From a bacterium (GTDB taxonomy: Bacteria > Pseudomonadota > Alphaproteobacteria > Caulobacterales > Caulobacteraceae), in the NCBI GenBank assembly GCA_030824495.1, contig JAVBXP010000027.1, positions 1 to 64,000 on the forward strand: a DNA stretch of 64,000 nt, read 5' to 3'. Below, piece by piece: positions 8,759-19,762 of this stretch. The position numbers were made by a program, and so were the translations under genes. The notes beneath the pieces are model-generated. The model worked only from the letters and a program-made list of their open reading frames with translations, did no database searches and was not told where the DNA came from. Within the stretch, counting starts at the first letter, position 1. Every line of letters begins with the position of its first letter.

Positions 8759-8816
8759 CGCCACGTGAGCTGGTTTTTTCTTGGCGTGGCGCGGTTGCCA
8801 CAACGCGGCGTGGCGC
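8759..8816. promoter_or_regulatory. Repeated GGCGTGGCGC boxes at the sucC promoter
   Basis: GGCGTGGCGC occurs at 8783-8792 and again at 8807-8816, 24 bp apart start to start. An inverted partial copy, CGCCACG, lies at 8759-8765. The second copy lies inside the spacer of the predicted promoter and the first just upstream of its -35 hexamer, a placement expected for an operator. The cognate regulator is unknown. Confidence 0.5.
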
Positions 8817-8823
8817 CTATAAC
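8795..8823 (+). promoter_or_regulatory. Sigma70-like promoter for sucCD
   Basis: TTGCCA (8795-8800), a 17-base spacer and TATAAC (8818-8823) make a near-consensus housekeeping promoter. Transcription would begin near 8830, about 45 bases before the sucC ATG. Confidence 0.65.
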
Positions 8824-8876
8824 CCCGGCCGTTCGTCGAGCCCGGCGGACTTCCCGATCACGCGTTCCGCGGCCTC

Positions 8877-10076
8877 ATGAACATCCACGAGCATCAAGCC
8901 AAGTCCGTCCTCTCCGAGTTCGGCGTGGCGGTACCGCGCGGCTATGCCGCATTCACTGTCGACGAGGCGGTCAAGGCCGCAACGGACCTTGGCGGTCCGG
9001 TCTTCGTCGTGAAGTCCCAGATCCATGCAGGCGGACGCGGCAAGGGCCGTTTCGAAGGCCTCGGACCAGACGCCAAGGGCGGGGTCCGGGTGGTCAAGTC
9101 CGTCGATGAGGTCAAGGCCAACGCCGAGGAAATGCTCGGCCGCGTGCTGGTGACCCATCAGACCGGTCCCAAGGGCAAGCAGGTCAACCGCCTCTACATC
9201 GAAGAAGGCGCGGCGATCGCCAAGGAATTCTACCTGTCCCTGCTGGTGGATCGCGAAACGAGCCATGTCTCGGTCGTCGCCTCCACCGAAGGCGGGATGG
9301 ACATCGAGGAGGTCGCGCACTCGACCCCCGATAAGATCGTCACCTTCTCCATCGATCCGGCCACCGGCGTCTTCCCGCACCATGCTCGCGCGCTGTCCAA
9401 GGCGCTCGGCCTGAGCGGCCCGCTGGCCAAGGAAGCGGCCACGCTTCTCTCGCAGCTCTATACGGCGTTCCTCGCCAAAGACATGAGCATGCTGGAGATC
9501 AACCCGCTGATCGTCACCGCTGATGATCACCTGCGGGTGCTGGACGCCAAGATCAGCTTCGATAGCAACGCGCTGTTCCGTCACCCGGACATCGTCCTCC
9601 TGCGCGACGAGAGCGAAGAAGACCCGAAGGAAATTGAGGCCTCGAAGTTCGACCTCAGCTACATCGCCCTCGACGGCGAAATCGGCTGCATGGTCAACGG
9701 CGCGGGCCTGGCCATGGCCACCATGGACATCATCAAGCTCTACGGCGCCGAGCCGGCGAACTTCCTGGATGTCGGCGGCGGCGCTGACGAGCCCAAGGTG
9801 ACGGCGGCCTTCAAGATCATCATGGCCGACCCGAACGTGAAGGGTATCCTGGTCAACATCTTCGGCGGCATCGCTCGCTGCGACATCCTCGCCAACGGCG
9901 TGGTCAACGCGGTGAAGCAGGTCGGCCTGACGGTTCCGCTGGTGGTTCGCCTCGAAGGCACCAACGCCGAACTCGGCAAGAAGATCATCAACGAGAGCGG
10001 TCTGAACGTGATCGCGGCGAACGACCTTTCGGACGGCGCTGAAAAGATTGTCAAAGCCGTGCGGGAGGCGAACTGA
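8877..10076 (+). CDS. sucC: Succinyl-CoA ligase beta subunit
   Basis: 399-aa beta subunit of the succinyl-CoA synthetase that converts succinyl-CoA to succinate with ATP or GTP formation in the TCA cycle. It starts [17 protein letters not shown], contains an ATP-grasp domain (about 1-240, with [12 protein letters not shown]), the LEINPLIV segment and the C-terminal ligase domain with the phosphate-binding DVGGGAD and [10 protein letters not shown] stretches. Its stop codon overlaps the sucD start (TGATG), giving translational coupling. Length is normal for the family. Confidence 0.98.
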   Translation: MNIHEHQAKSVLSEFGVAVPRGYAAFTVDEAVKAATDLGGPVFVVKSQIHAGGRGKGRFEGLGPDAKGGVRVVKSVDEVKANAEEMLGRVLVTHQTGPKGKQVNRLYIEEGAAIAKEFYLSLLVDRETSHVSVVASTEGGMDIEEVAHSTPDKIVTFSIDPATGVFPHHARALSKALGLSGPLAKEAATLLSQLYTAFLAKDMSMLEINPLIVTADDHLRVLDAKISFDSNALFRHPDIVLLRDESEEDPKEIEASKFDLSYIALDGEIGCMVNGAGLAMATMDIIKLYGAEPANFLDVGGGADEPKVTAAFKIIMADPNVKGILVNIFGGIARCDILANGVVNAVKQVGLTVPLVVRLEGTNAELGKKIINESGLNVIAANDLSDGAEKIVKAVREAN

Positions 10077-10954
10077 TGTCCATCCTCATCGGTAAAGACA
10101 CCCGCGTCATCTGCCAGGGCATCACCGGCGCCCAAGGCACGTTCCACTCCGAACAAGCCATCGCCTACGGCACCAAGATGGTCGGCGGCGTGACGCCCGG
10201 CAAAGGCGGCCAGACCCACATCGGCCTGCCGGTGTTCGACACCGTCGGCGAAGCGGCCAAGCAAACCGGCGCCGAAGCCAGCGTGATCTACGTCCCGCCG
10301 GCCTTCGCGGCCGACTCGATCCTCGAAGCCATCGACGCCGAGATCGGGCTGATCATCTGCATCACCGAGGGCATCCCGGTGCTCGACATGGTCAAGGTGA
10401 AGAAGGCGCTGGCCGGCTCCAAGTCGCGCCTGATCGGCCCGAACTGCCCCGGCGTCCTGACCCCGGACGAGTGCAAGATCGGCATCATGCCGGGCAACAT
10501 CTTCAAGAAGGGCTCGGTCGGCGTGGTTTCGCGCTCCGGCACCCTGACCTACGAAGCCGTGTTCCAGACCACCAATGTCGGCCTCGGCCAATCGACGGCG
10601 GTCGGCATCGGCGGCGACCCGGTCAAGGGCACCGAGTTCATCGACATGCTCGACCTGTTCCTCAAGGACCCGGAAACCGAGTCGATCATCATGATCGGCG
10701 AAATCGGTGGTTCGGCCGAAGAAGATGCAGCCGAGTTCATCAAGAATTCAGCCATCAAGAAGCCTATGGTCGGCTTCATCGCCGGTCGCACGGCGCCCCC
10801 TGGTCGTCGCATGGGTCATGCCGGCGCCATTATTTCGGGCGGCAAGGGTGGTGCAGAAGACAAAATCGCCGCGATGGAAGCTGCGGGCATCCGCGTTTCC
10901 CCCTCGCCGGCGAAATTGGGCGAAACTCTCCTCCAGGTGCTGAAAGGCGCCTGA
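10076..10954 (+). CDS. sucD: Succinyl-CoA ligase alpha subunit
   Basis: 292-aa alpha subunit, which binds CoA in its N-terminal Rossmann fold ([19 protein letters not shown]) and carries the phosphorylated active-site histidine in [15 protein letters not shown]. The [10 protein letters not shown] motif is also typical. It is coupled to sucC by a 1-base overlap of stop and start. sucA begins about 80 bp later in the same direction, so sucCDA are probably one transcription unit. Confidence 0.98.
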   Translation: MSILIGKDTRVICQGITGAQGTFHSEQAIAYGTKMVGGVTPGKGGQTHIGLPVFDTVGEAAKQTGAEASVIYVPPAFAADSILEAIDAEIGLIICITEGIPVLDMVKVKKALAGSKSRLIGPNCPGVLTPDECKIGIMPGNIFKKGSVGVVSRSGTLTYEAVFQTTNVGLGQSTAVGIGGDPVKGTEFIDMLDLFLKDPETESIIMIGEIGGSAEEDAAEFIKNSAIKKPMVGFIAGRTAPPGRRMGHAGAIISGGKGGAEDKIAAMEAAGIRVSPSPAKLGETLLQVLKGA

Positions 10955-11034
10955 CGGCAACTTAAGTAAGGGCGGTCCGCGCTCGGCTCCTTCGCTCGAA
11001 GTCCGTGCCCGGACCAACCCGGGAAATGGACGAA

Positions 11035-13989
11035 ATGGCGGACGACGCAAGTCTGATCAACGAGGTGCTCGCAGAGACCTCCTTCCTCTATGGTGGCAAC
11101 GCCGCCTTCGTTGAGGACCTCTACGCCAAGTGGGCGGTCGACCCGAACTCGGTCGACGCCTCTTGGCGGGCCTTCTTCTCCTCGCTGCAAGACCGCACCG
11201 AGGAAGTGAAAGCCGCCGCTGGAAAGCGGCCCTGGACCAAGCCTGGCGTTCCCGCCGCCCGTCCCGATTGGCTCTCGGCCATCGACGGCCTCTGGCCGGC
11301 GGTCGAGGCCAAGGTGGGGGCGAAGGTCGCCGAACGCGCCGCGCCGACCGCGTCGGCCGAATCGGTCCGTGCCGCCACTCTCGACTCCCTCCGCGCGATC
11401 ATGATGATCCGCGCCTATCGGATGCGCGGCCACCTGCGCGCCAATCTCGACCCGCTGGGCATCGCGATTCCGGAAGGCGACGCCTCGGAACTGGATCCGG
11501 CGACCTACGGCTTCACCGAGGCCGACTACGATCGTCCGATCTTCCTCGACTACGTCCTGGGCCTGGAAACGGGCACGCTGCGCGAGATCCTGGCGATCCT
11601 GAAGCGCACCTACTGCGCCGACATCGGCGTCCAGTACATGCACATCTCCGACCCGGCCCAGAAGGCCTGGCTGCAGGAGCGCATCGAGGGCCGCGACAAG
11701 GAAATCAACTTCACCAAGGAAGGCAAGATCGCCATCCTGAAGAAGCTGATCGAGGCCGAAGGCTTCGAACGCTTCCTGCACAAGCGCTTCCCCGGCACCA
11801 AGCGGTTCGGTCTGGACGGCGGCGAGGCCATGGTCCCGGCGCTGGAGCAGATCATCAAGCGCGGCGGCGCCCTGGGCGTCCGCGACATCGTCATCGGCAT
11901 GCCGCACCGCGGCCGCCTGAACGTTCTGGCCGCCGTGATGGCCAAGCCCTACCAGGTGATCTTCCACGAATTCCAGGGTGGTTCGACCCTGCCGTCGGAC
12001 GTCGAAGGCTCCGGCGACGTGAAGTACCACATGGGCGCCTCGTCGGACCGTTCGTTCGACGGCAACAGCGTCCACCTGTCGCTGACCGCCAACCCGTCCC
12101 ACCTGGAGATCGTCAACCCGGTCGTCCTGGGCAAGGCGCGCGCCAAGCAGGCCTTCACCCTGCGTGAGAACCCCGATGGCGGCCGCAACCACGTCCTGCC
12201 GCTGCTGCTGCACGGCGATGCGGCCTTCGCCGGCCAGGGCGTGATCGCCGAGTGCTTCACGATCTCGGGCGTGAAGGGCTATCGCACGGGCGGCACTGTC
12301 CACTTCATCGTCAACAACCAGATCGGCTTCACGACGGCTCCGGCCTTCAGCCGCTCCTCGCCCTATCCGTCGGACGTGGCCTTGATGGTCGAGGCGCCGA
12401 TCTTCCACGTGAACGGCGACGATCCCGAAGCCTGCGTCTACGTCGCCAAGGTGGCCACCGAGTTCCGCCAGCAGTTCGGCAAGGACGTGGTCATCGACAT
12501 GTTCTGCTATCGCCGGTTCGGTCACAACGAAGGTGACGACCCGACGATGACGTCGCCCTTGATGTACCAGAAGATCAAGGACCACCCGTCGACGCGCGAG
12601 CTTTACACCCGTCAACTGGTCTCCGAGGGCGTCGCCACCGAGGACGAAGTCGCCGGCTGGATCGGCGAGTTCGACGCCTTCCTCGACCAGGAGTTCGAGG
12701 CCGGCAAGGTCTACAAGGCCAACAAGGCCGACTGGCTGGACGGCAAGTGGGCGGGCCTCGCCCTGCCCGAGGGCGATGATCGCCGCGGCGAGACCAGCGT
12801 CCCGATGCAGAAGCTGGTCGATCTGGGCCAGAAGATCACCGCGATCCCGGCCAGCCTCGACATCCACAAGACCGTCAAGCGCGCCATCGAGAACCGCCGC
12901 ACCGCCATCGAGGCGGGCGCCGGCATCGACTGGGCGACCGGCGAACATCTGGCCTTCGCCACCCTGCTGGACCAGGGCTTCCCGATCCGCCTGGCCGGCC
13001 AGGACAGCGTGCGTGGCACCTTCGTGCAGCGTCACTGCGACCTGATCGACCAGACCACCGAAGAGCACTACCAGCCGCTGTCCAACCTGCGGCCGGGCCA
13101 GGCGCACTTCGAGGTCATCGACTCGGCGCTGTCGGAAGAGGCGGTTCTGGGCTTTGAGTACGGCTTCTCGCTGGCCGATCCCAAGACCTTGACCCTGTGG
13201 GAAGCCCAGTTCGGCGACTTCGCCAACGGCGCCCAGGTGGTCATCGACCAGTTCATCTCGTCGGGCGAACGCAAGTGGCTGCGGATGAGCGGCCTCGTGC
13301 TGCTGCTGCCGCACGGCTACGAAGGCCAGGGCCCCGAGCACTCCTCGGCCCGTCTTGAGCGCTTCCTGCAGCTTTGCGCGGAAGACAACATGCAGGTGGT
13401 CAACTGCTCGACCCCGGCCAACTACTTCCACGTCCTGCGCCGTCAGTTGCGTCGCGAGTTCCGCAAGCCGCTGATCGTCATGACGCCGAAGTCGTTGCTG
13501 CGGCACAAGAAGGCGACCTCGTCGCTGACCGACATGGCCGAGGGCTCGTCCTTCCACCGCGTGCTGAACGACGACGCCGAGCGCGGCGTCAACACGTCGG
13601 TCAAGCTGGTGGAGCCGGACAAGATCCGCCGGGTCGTGCTGTGCTCGGGCAAGGTCTATTACGACCTACTGGACGCACGTGAGGAAAAGGGCGTCGACGA
13701 CGTCTATATTATGCGCCTCGAGCAGTTCTATCCGTGGCCGGTGAAGTCGCTTTCGACGGAGCTTTCGCGCTTCCCGAACGCTGAACTGGTCTGGTGCCAG
13801 GAAGAGCCGAAGAACATGGGTGGATGGACCTTCGTCGATCCGTGGTTGGAACTCACGCTGGAGCGCCTCAAGGTGAAGGCCAAGCGCGCCCGCTATGTGG
13901 GCCGCCCGGCTTCGGCCTCGACGGCCGCCGGTCAGATGAGCCGGCACATGAAAGAACTGCAGACCTTCCTCGCTGAAGCTTTCGCCTAG
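11035..13989 (+). CDS. sucA: 2-oxoglutarate dehydrogenase E1 component
   Basis: Thiamine-diphosphate-dependent decarboxylase (984 aa from this start) that begins conversion of 2-oxoglutarate to succinyl-CoA. Visible segments include LYGGNAAFVEDLYAKWAVDP at the N-terminus, GMPHRGRLNVLA, the ThDP-binding GDAAFAGQGVIAE with VNNQIGFTT, and a C-terminal transketolase-like domain with EAQFGDFANGAQVVIDQF and LLPHGYEGQGPEHSSAR. The start is not firmly set: ATG 11035 (MADDASLINEVL) fits homologues best, while ATG 11026 or GTG 11005 are in frame upstream. It is followed directly by sucB. Confidence 0.97.
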   Translation: MADDASLINEVLAETSFLYGGNAAFVEDLYAKWAVDPNSVDASWRAFFSSLQDRTEEVKAAAGKRPWTKPGVPAARPDWLSAIDGLWPAVEAKVGAKVAERAAPTASAESVRAATLDSLRAIMMIRAYRMRGHLRANLDPLGIAIPEGDASELDPATYGFTEADYDRPIFLDYVLGLETGTLREILAILKRTYCADIGVQYMHISDPAQKAWLQERIEGRDKEINFTKEGKIAILKKLIEAEGFERFLHKRFPGTKRFGLDGGEAMVPALEQIIKRGGALGVRDIVIGMPHRGRLNVLAAVMAKPYQVIFHEFQGGSTLPSDVEGSGDVKYHMGASSDRSFDGNSVHLSLTANPSHLEIVNPVVLGKARAKQAFTLRENPDGGRNHVLPLLLHGDAAFAGQGVIAECFTISGVKGYRTGGTVHFIVNNQIGFTTAPAFSRSSPYPSDVALMVEAPIFHVNGDDPEACVYVAKVATEFRQQFGKDVVIDMFCYRRFGHNEGDDPTMTSPLMYQKIKDHPSTRELYTRQLVSEGVATEDEVAGWIGEFDAFLDQEFEAGKVYKANKADWLDGKWAGLALPEGDDRRGETSVPMQKLVDLGQKITAIPASLDIHKTVKRAIENRRTAIEAGAGIDWATGEHLAFATLLDQGFPIRLAGQDSVRGTFVQRHCDLIDQTTEEHYQPLSNLRPGQAHFEVIDSALSEEAVLGFEYGFSLADPKTLTLWEAQFGDFANGAQVVIDQFISSGERKWLRMSGLVLLLPHGYEGQGPEHSSARLERFLQLCAEDNMQVVNCSTPANYFHVLRRQLRREFRKPLIVMTPKSLLRHKKATSSLTDMAEGSSFHRVLNDDAERGVNTSVKLVEPDKIRRVVLCSGKVYYDLLDAREEKGVDDVYIMRLEQFYPWPVKSLSTELSRFPNAELVWCQEEPKNMGGWTFVDPWLELTLERLKVKAKRARYVGRPASASTAAGQMSRHMKELQTFLAEAFA

Positions 13990-14043
13990 GCTTCACGAGA
14001 CCCAAATAAGAACAGAACGAACAAAGAGAGACAGGACTTCCAA

Positions 14044-15270
<1,227 letters not shown>

Positions 15271-15302
15271 GCCCGGCCTTTACGGCAGATCGCATCTAAC
15301 AG

Positions 15303-15329
15303 CGGCGGGGCTTCACGCCTCGCCGTTTT
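15303..15329 (+). terminator. Intrinsic terminator between sucB and lpd
   Basis: CGGCGGGGC (15303-15311) pairs with GCCTCGCCG (15317-15325), 9 bp including one G-T pair, with a 5-base loop and TTTT after. It may end or attenuate the sucCDAB message, leaving lpd at a lower or separate level. Confidence 0.7.
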
Positions 15330-15349
15330 GCTAAGGACTGGAAGAGCAA

Positions 15350-16750
15350 ATGGCTCAATACGACGTCATCATCATCGGCGGCGGCCCCGGCGGCTACAAT
15401 GCGGCGATCCGCGCCGGCCAGCTCGGCCTGAAGACGGCCGTGGTCGAAAAGCGCGTCACCCTGGGCGGCACCTGCCTCAATGTCGGCTGCATGCCCTCAA
15501 AGGCGCTGCTGCACGCCTCGGAACTCTATGAAGCCGCCGCCGGCGCTGAATTCGTCACCCTCGGCATCGACGTGAAGCCGAAGCTGAACCTGGTTCAGAT
15601 GATGAAGCAAAAGGCCGACTCGGTCACCGCCCTGACCAAGGGCATCGAGTTTTTGTTTAAGAAAAACAAAGTCGAATGGATCAAGGGCGCGGGCAAGATC
15701 GCGGGCGCCGGCAAGGTCGAGGTGACCGCCGAGGACGGCTCGGTCAGCGTCCTCGAAACCAAGAACATCGTCATCGCCACCGGCTCGGAGCCATCTCCGC
15801 TGCCCGGTGTTGACGTCGATCAGAACCGCATCGTCGACTCCACCGGCGCCCTGTCGCTGCCCGAAGTGCCCAAGAGCCTGGTCGTCATCGGCGCCGGCAT
15901 CATCGGCCTTGAGCTGGGCTCGGTCTGGCGCCGCCTCGGCGCCGAGGTGACCGTGGTCGAGTTCCTGGACCGCATCACGCCCGGCATGGACGCGGAGACC
16001 GCCAAGACCTTCCAGCGCTCGCTCACCAAGCAGGGCGTCCAGTTCAAGCTGGGCTCCAAGGTGACCGGCGCCAAGGCAGGCAAGTCGAACGTCAGCCTGA
16101 CGGTCGAACCCGTCGCCGGCGGCGCCGCCGAAACCATCGAGGCCGAATACGTGCTGCTGGCCATCGGCCGGCGTCCGTTCACCGAAAACCTGGGCCTCGA
16201 CAGCGTGGGGGTGGAAACCGACAAGCGCGGCTTCATCCCGACCGATCACTTCAAGACCAGCGCCCCGGGCGTCTGGGCGATCGGCGACGTGATCCTGGGT
16301 CCGATGCTGGCGCATAAGGCCGAGGAAGACGCGGTCGCCTGCATCGAGCTGATCGCCGGCAAGTGGGGCCATGTGGACTACAATCTGGTCCCGAGCGTCG
16401 TCTACACCTCGCCGGAAGTGGCGTGGGTCGGCAAGACTGAGGAACAGCTCAAGGAAGCCGGCGTCGCCTACAAAGTCGGCAAGTTCCCCTTCAGCGCCAA
16501 TAGCCGCGCGAAGATCAACCATGAGACCGAAGGCTTCGCCAAGGTCCTCGCCGACGCCAAGACCGACGAGATCCTCGGCGTCCACATCGTCGGCCCGCAA
16601 GCCGGCGAGATGATCGGCGAGTACTGCGTGGCCATGGCCTTCAAGGCCGCGAGCGAGGACATCGCCCGCGTCTGCCACCCGCACCCGACGCGCTCGGAAG
16701 CCGGCCGTCAGGCCGCGATGGGCGTCGAGGGATGGACAATGCAGGCCTGA
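15350..16750 (+). CDS. lpdA: Dihydrolipoyl dehydrogenase (E3)
   Basis: 466-aa FAD flavoprotein that reoxidises the lipoyl group of 2-oxo acid dehydrogenase complexes using NAD+. Seen are the FAD fingerprint [19 protein letters not shown], the redox disulfide in [16 protein letters not shown], the NAD fingerprint [15 protein letters not shown], the [16 protein letters not shown] motif and the catalytic histidine in HPHPTRSE. It follows sucB across a predicted terminator, and its TGA overlaps the start of the next acetyltransferase by one base. Confidence 0.98.
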   Translation: MAQYDVIIIGGGPGGYNAAIRAGQLGLKTAVVEKRVTLGGTCLNVGCMPSKALLHASELYEAAAGAEFVTLGIDVKPKLNLVQMMKQKADSVTALTKGIEFLFKKNKVEWIKGAGKIAGAGKVEVTAEDGSVSVLETKNIVIATGSEPSPLPGVDVDQNRIVDSTGALSLPEVPKSLVVIGAGIIGLELGSVWRRLGAEVTVVEFLDRITPGMDAETAKTFQRSLTKQGVQFKLGSKVTGAKAGKSNVSLTVEPVAGGAAETIEAEYVLLAIGRRPFTENLGLDSVGVETDKRGFIPTDHFKTSAPGVWAIGDVILGPMLAHKAEEDAVACIELIAGKWGHVDYNLVPSVVYTSPEVAWVGKTEEQLKEAGVAYKVGKFPFSANSRAKINHETEGFAKVLADAKTDEILGVHIVGPQAGEMIGEYCVAMAFKAASEDIARVCHPHPTRSEAGRQAAMGVEGWTMQA

Positions 16751-17166
16751 TGATCGTACGGCGCGCGCAGGTGGGCGAAATCGCCGCCTGCGCGGCGCTA
16801 TACGAGCGCGTCCTGCGCGCGACCTTCACCTGGATCCCGGCCGAGCAGCATCAGGCGGCCGACTTCATCGCCGCGGCTCAGGATGAAGAGGTTTATCTCG
16901 CCGTCGATGGCGAACGCCTGCTCGGCGTCGCGAGCCTCTACCGCCCGGATAGTTTCCTGCATTCGCTCTATGTCGAGGTCCGCGGCCTGGGCGTCGGCAA
17001 GGCCTTGCTCGATCACGTCGCCGACGAGGCCGATGGCCCGCTGCATCTGAAGTGCCAGCTTCCCAACACGCGCGCCCAGGCGTTCTACGTCCGCGAAGGC
17101 TTTCGCGCCGTCGAGGAGGGACGTGATCCTGGCGCGTCGATTGGCTGGGTGAGGCTGAGCCGGTAG
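16750..17166 (+). CDS. GNAT acetyltransferase
   Basis: 138-aa protein of the GNAT superfamily. Typical features are VRRAQVGEIAACAALYERV at the N-terminus and the acetyl-CoA region SLYVEVRGLGVGKALLDHV, then NTRAQAFYVREGFRAVEEG, where the Tyr/Phe position of motif B sits. ATG 16750 overlaps the lpd stop (TGATG), which fixes the start and implies translational coupling. Whether it modifies a metabolite or protein linked to the dehydrogenase complexes is unknown. Confidence 0.82.
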   Translation: MIVRRAQVGEIAACAALYERVLRATFTWIPAEQHQAADFIAAAQDEEVYLAVDGERLLGVASLYRPDSFLHSLYVEVRGLGVGKALLDHVADEADGPLHLKCQLPNTRAQAFYVREGFRAVEEGRDPGASIGWVRLSR

Positions 17167-17217
17167 CGACCCGTGTTCTGTGGTGGTAAACTCCACCGCA
17201 GCCATGGAGGACCGACC

Positions 17218-17490
17218 ATGATCGTTTCCGCGCTGCTCGCCGCCGCCATCGTAGCCGCGCCGCCTCCCAAGCCCTGCCCCATCGACGGAAGGTTCGAAGT
17301 TTCCGATCGCTCGCCAGCGCTGCTGCTCCGTCCAGAGGACCGTCGCGGCCCTGCTGGCGCACAGACCCTCGCGAGCCTGCCGCCCGCCAATATGGAACTA
17401 GCTGTGATCCGTTCGGTCGACGGTTGCTCGGTTTCGACGGTGGTTCGCGAAAAGGTCCAAGGCGACGGCCGCTTCGCAAAGCCGCGCTAG
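17218..17490 (+). CDS. Small exported hypothetical protein
   Basis: 90-aa protein with a short signal peptide (MIVSALLAAAIVAAPPPKPC). Two cysteines lie in the mature part, one close to the predicted cleavage site. GGAGG 8 bases before ATG 17218 supports translation. No domain is recognisable. Its 3' end faces the convergent oxidoreductase gene 25 bp away. Confidence 0.55.
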   Translation: MIVSALLAAAIVAAPPPKPCPIDGRFEVSDRSPALLLRPEDRRGPAGAQTLASLPPANMELAVIRSVDGCSVSTVVREKVQGDGRFAKPR

Positions 17491-17515
17491 CGGCGTCGCA
17501 AGCGGCCCTGCGCAC

Positions 17516-18367
<852 letters not shown>

Positions 18368-18430
18368 GGCTGTCCTCACTTTGTTGATTGAAGTTGCAGC
18401 CAGGCATCTAGGTTCATAACTTCCTTTCCG

Positions 18431-18455
18431 TAAGTACGTACATCGGAGTAAGTAT
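18431..18455. promoter_or_regulatory. Candidate HxlR-type operator
   Basis: TAAGTAC at 18431-18437 and TAAGTAT at 18449-18455 form an 18-bp-spaced direct repeat, and GTACGTAC at 18434-18441 is self-complementary. They lie in the divergent promoter region and the second copy reaches the regulator's ATG, a sensible position for autorepression. Confidence 0.45.
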
Positions 18456-18825
18456 GCCCGCTTCCCCTTCTCGCCGCCTGGGAGACCGCATGCAGCGGGG
18501 CGACGTGTTCGCGCCGCGCTGTCCCTCGCGGGAGGTGCTCAAACATGTCACCAGCACTTGGGGCGTGCTGATCCTGATCGGCCTGCGTGGCGAGACGCTG
18601 CGGTTCAGCGAGCTGCGCCGCAAGGTCGCGGGCGTCAGTGAGCGAATGCTGGCCCAGACCCTTCAACAGCTTGAGGGCGATGGCCTGCTGGTTCGCCGCA
18701 GCTATCCGGTGGTGCCGCCGCATGTGGAGTACAGCCTGACCCCGCTAGGTGAGGAGGCCGCCGAGCGCGTGGCGGCTCTGACCGATTGGATCGAGGACAG
18801 GCTGCCGTCTCTGGTGAAGGCCTGA
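18454..18825 (+). CDS. HxlR family transcriptional regulator (QorR-like)
   Basis: 123-aa winged-helix DNA-binding protein. The motif CPSREVLKHVTSTWGVLILI with C23, then RFSELRRKVAGVSERMLAQT and LTPLGEE, is diagnostic of the HxlR/YtfH family. The lone N-terminal cysteine at position 23 corresponds to the redox-sensing cysteine described in QorR-type regulators. GGAG 6 bases before ATG 18454 supports the start. It is divergent from the QorB-like oxidoreductase, which it probably represses until quinone or oxidant stress. Confidence 0.85.
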   Translation: MPASPSRRLGDRMQRGDVFAPRCPSREVLKHVTSTWGVLILIGLRGETLRFSELRRKVAGVSERMLAQTLQQLEGDGLLVRRSYPVVPPHVEYSLTPLGEEAAERVAALTDWIEDRLPSLVKA

Positions 18826-18832
18826 TCTTCGC

Positions 18833-19762
18833 CTATGCGTGCGGGTGGGCCTTGGCGTAGGCGCTGAGCAGAGCCTCGGCGTCGACCTCGGTGTAGCGCT
18901 GGGTGGTCGATAGCGAGGCGTGGCCGAGCAGTTCCTGGATCGAGCGCAGGTCGGCCCCGGCGCCTAGCAGGTGGGTGGCGAAGGAGTGGCGTAGCGCGTG
19001 CGGGGTGGCGCTGTCGGGCAGGCCGAGCCGGCCGCGCAGCTTCTGCACCGTGGCCTGCACGTGGCGGGGGCTGAGCGGTCCACCGCGCTTGGCGCGAAAC
19101 AGCGGCTCATCGGGCGAGAGCACGAACGGCACGTCGGCCAGATAGCCGTCGATCGCGTCGCGAACCGCTGGCAGCACGGGGACGATCCGGGTCTTGGAGC
19201 CCTTGCCGAGGATGCGCAGCGACTCCGGCAGCGGCGCGTCGCTGCGCTTGAGCGATAGGGCCTCGGAAATTCGCAGGCCGCAGCCATAGAGCAGGGTCAG
19301 CACCGCCTCGTCGCGGCTGGCTTCCCAGTCCTCGCGGTCAGGATCGAGCGAAGGCTCCGCCATCATCCCACGCGCCTGGTCCTCGGTGACGGGGCGCGGC
19401 GCGCCGGGCCGTACCCGTGGCCCGCGCACTAGGCCGATGGCGGCGTTGGGGGTGTCCATCCGGCGATCGAGGAACCGGTGAAAGGTGCGGATCGCCGAAA
19501 GCGACTGGGACAGAGAGCGCGGCGACAACGGCTTTTCGCCCTGGCGTAGATAGGCGAGCCAGGCGCGGACCTCGCCGGCGCTGAGCGTGCCCATCGCCGC
19601 GAGCGACAGGGCCTCGCCGCGGTGCTGTTCGAGGAAGTTGATGTAGCGGCCGCCGGCGAAGGCGTAGGCCTCGACCGTGCGAGGCGAGGCGCGCCGCTCC
19701 TTGGCCAGGTGTTCCAGCCAGAGCGCCAGCGCCTGGCGGGCCGAGGTCACAGGACCGGCCAC
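18833..19762 (-). CDS. xerC: Tyrosine recombinase XerC
   Basis: 309-aa site-specific recombinase of the XerCD pair that resolves chromosome dimers at dif. An N-terminal core-binding domain (about 8-110) is followed by the catalytic domain with R164 (GCGLRISEAL), the GKGSK lysine, H255 and R258 (HALRHSF), H281 (LGHASL) and the nucleophile Y290. All catalytic residues are present. It overlaps the upstream DUF484 gene by 16 bases, a gene order also seen in other proteobacteria. No integrase neighbours or attachment sites suggest a mobile-element role. Confidence 0.92.
   Translation of the reverse strand: MAGPVTSARQALALWLEHLAKERRASPRTVEAYAFAGGRYINFLEQHRGEALSLAAMGTLSAGEVRAWLAYLRQGEKPLSPRSLSQSLSAIRTFHRFLDRRMDTPNAAIGLVRGPRVRPGAPRPVTEDQARGMMAEPSLDPDREDWEASRDEAVLTLLYGCGLRISEALSLKRSDAPLPESLRILGKGSKTRIVPVLPAVRDAIDGYLADVPFVLSPDEPLFRAKRGGPLSPRHVQATVQKLRGRLGLPDSATPHALRHSFATHLLGAGADLRSIQELLGHASLSTTQRYTEVDAEALLSAYAKAHPHA

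Larger units (their letters stand above)
8527..8876. other. Intergenic region upstream of sucC
   Basis: 350 bases without a convincing gene. A short open frame at 8620-8880 has no recognisable motif and runs into sucC. The right third holds a sigma70-like promoter and repeated GGCGTGGCGC boxes, annotated separately. The left part shows nothing I can name. Confidence 0.6.

Noticed and set aside
8620..8880. 86-codon open frame in the sucC upstream region
   Set aside because: No motif, no ribosome binding site and it passes through the predicted sucC promoter and start.
10816..13557. 913-codon open frame on the minus strand
   Set aside because: It lies antisense to sucA; its His/Asp/Val/Arg-rich composition is that of a GC-rich shadow frame and sucA is unmistakable.
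18833..19762. Tyrosine recombinase as a sign of an integrated element
   Set aside because: Sequence and DUF484 neighbour identify housekeeping XerC; no attachment repeats, phage genes or tRNA lie nearby.
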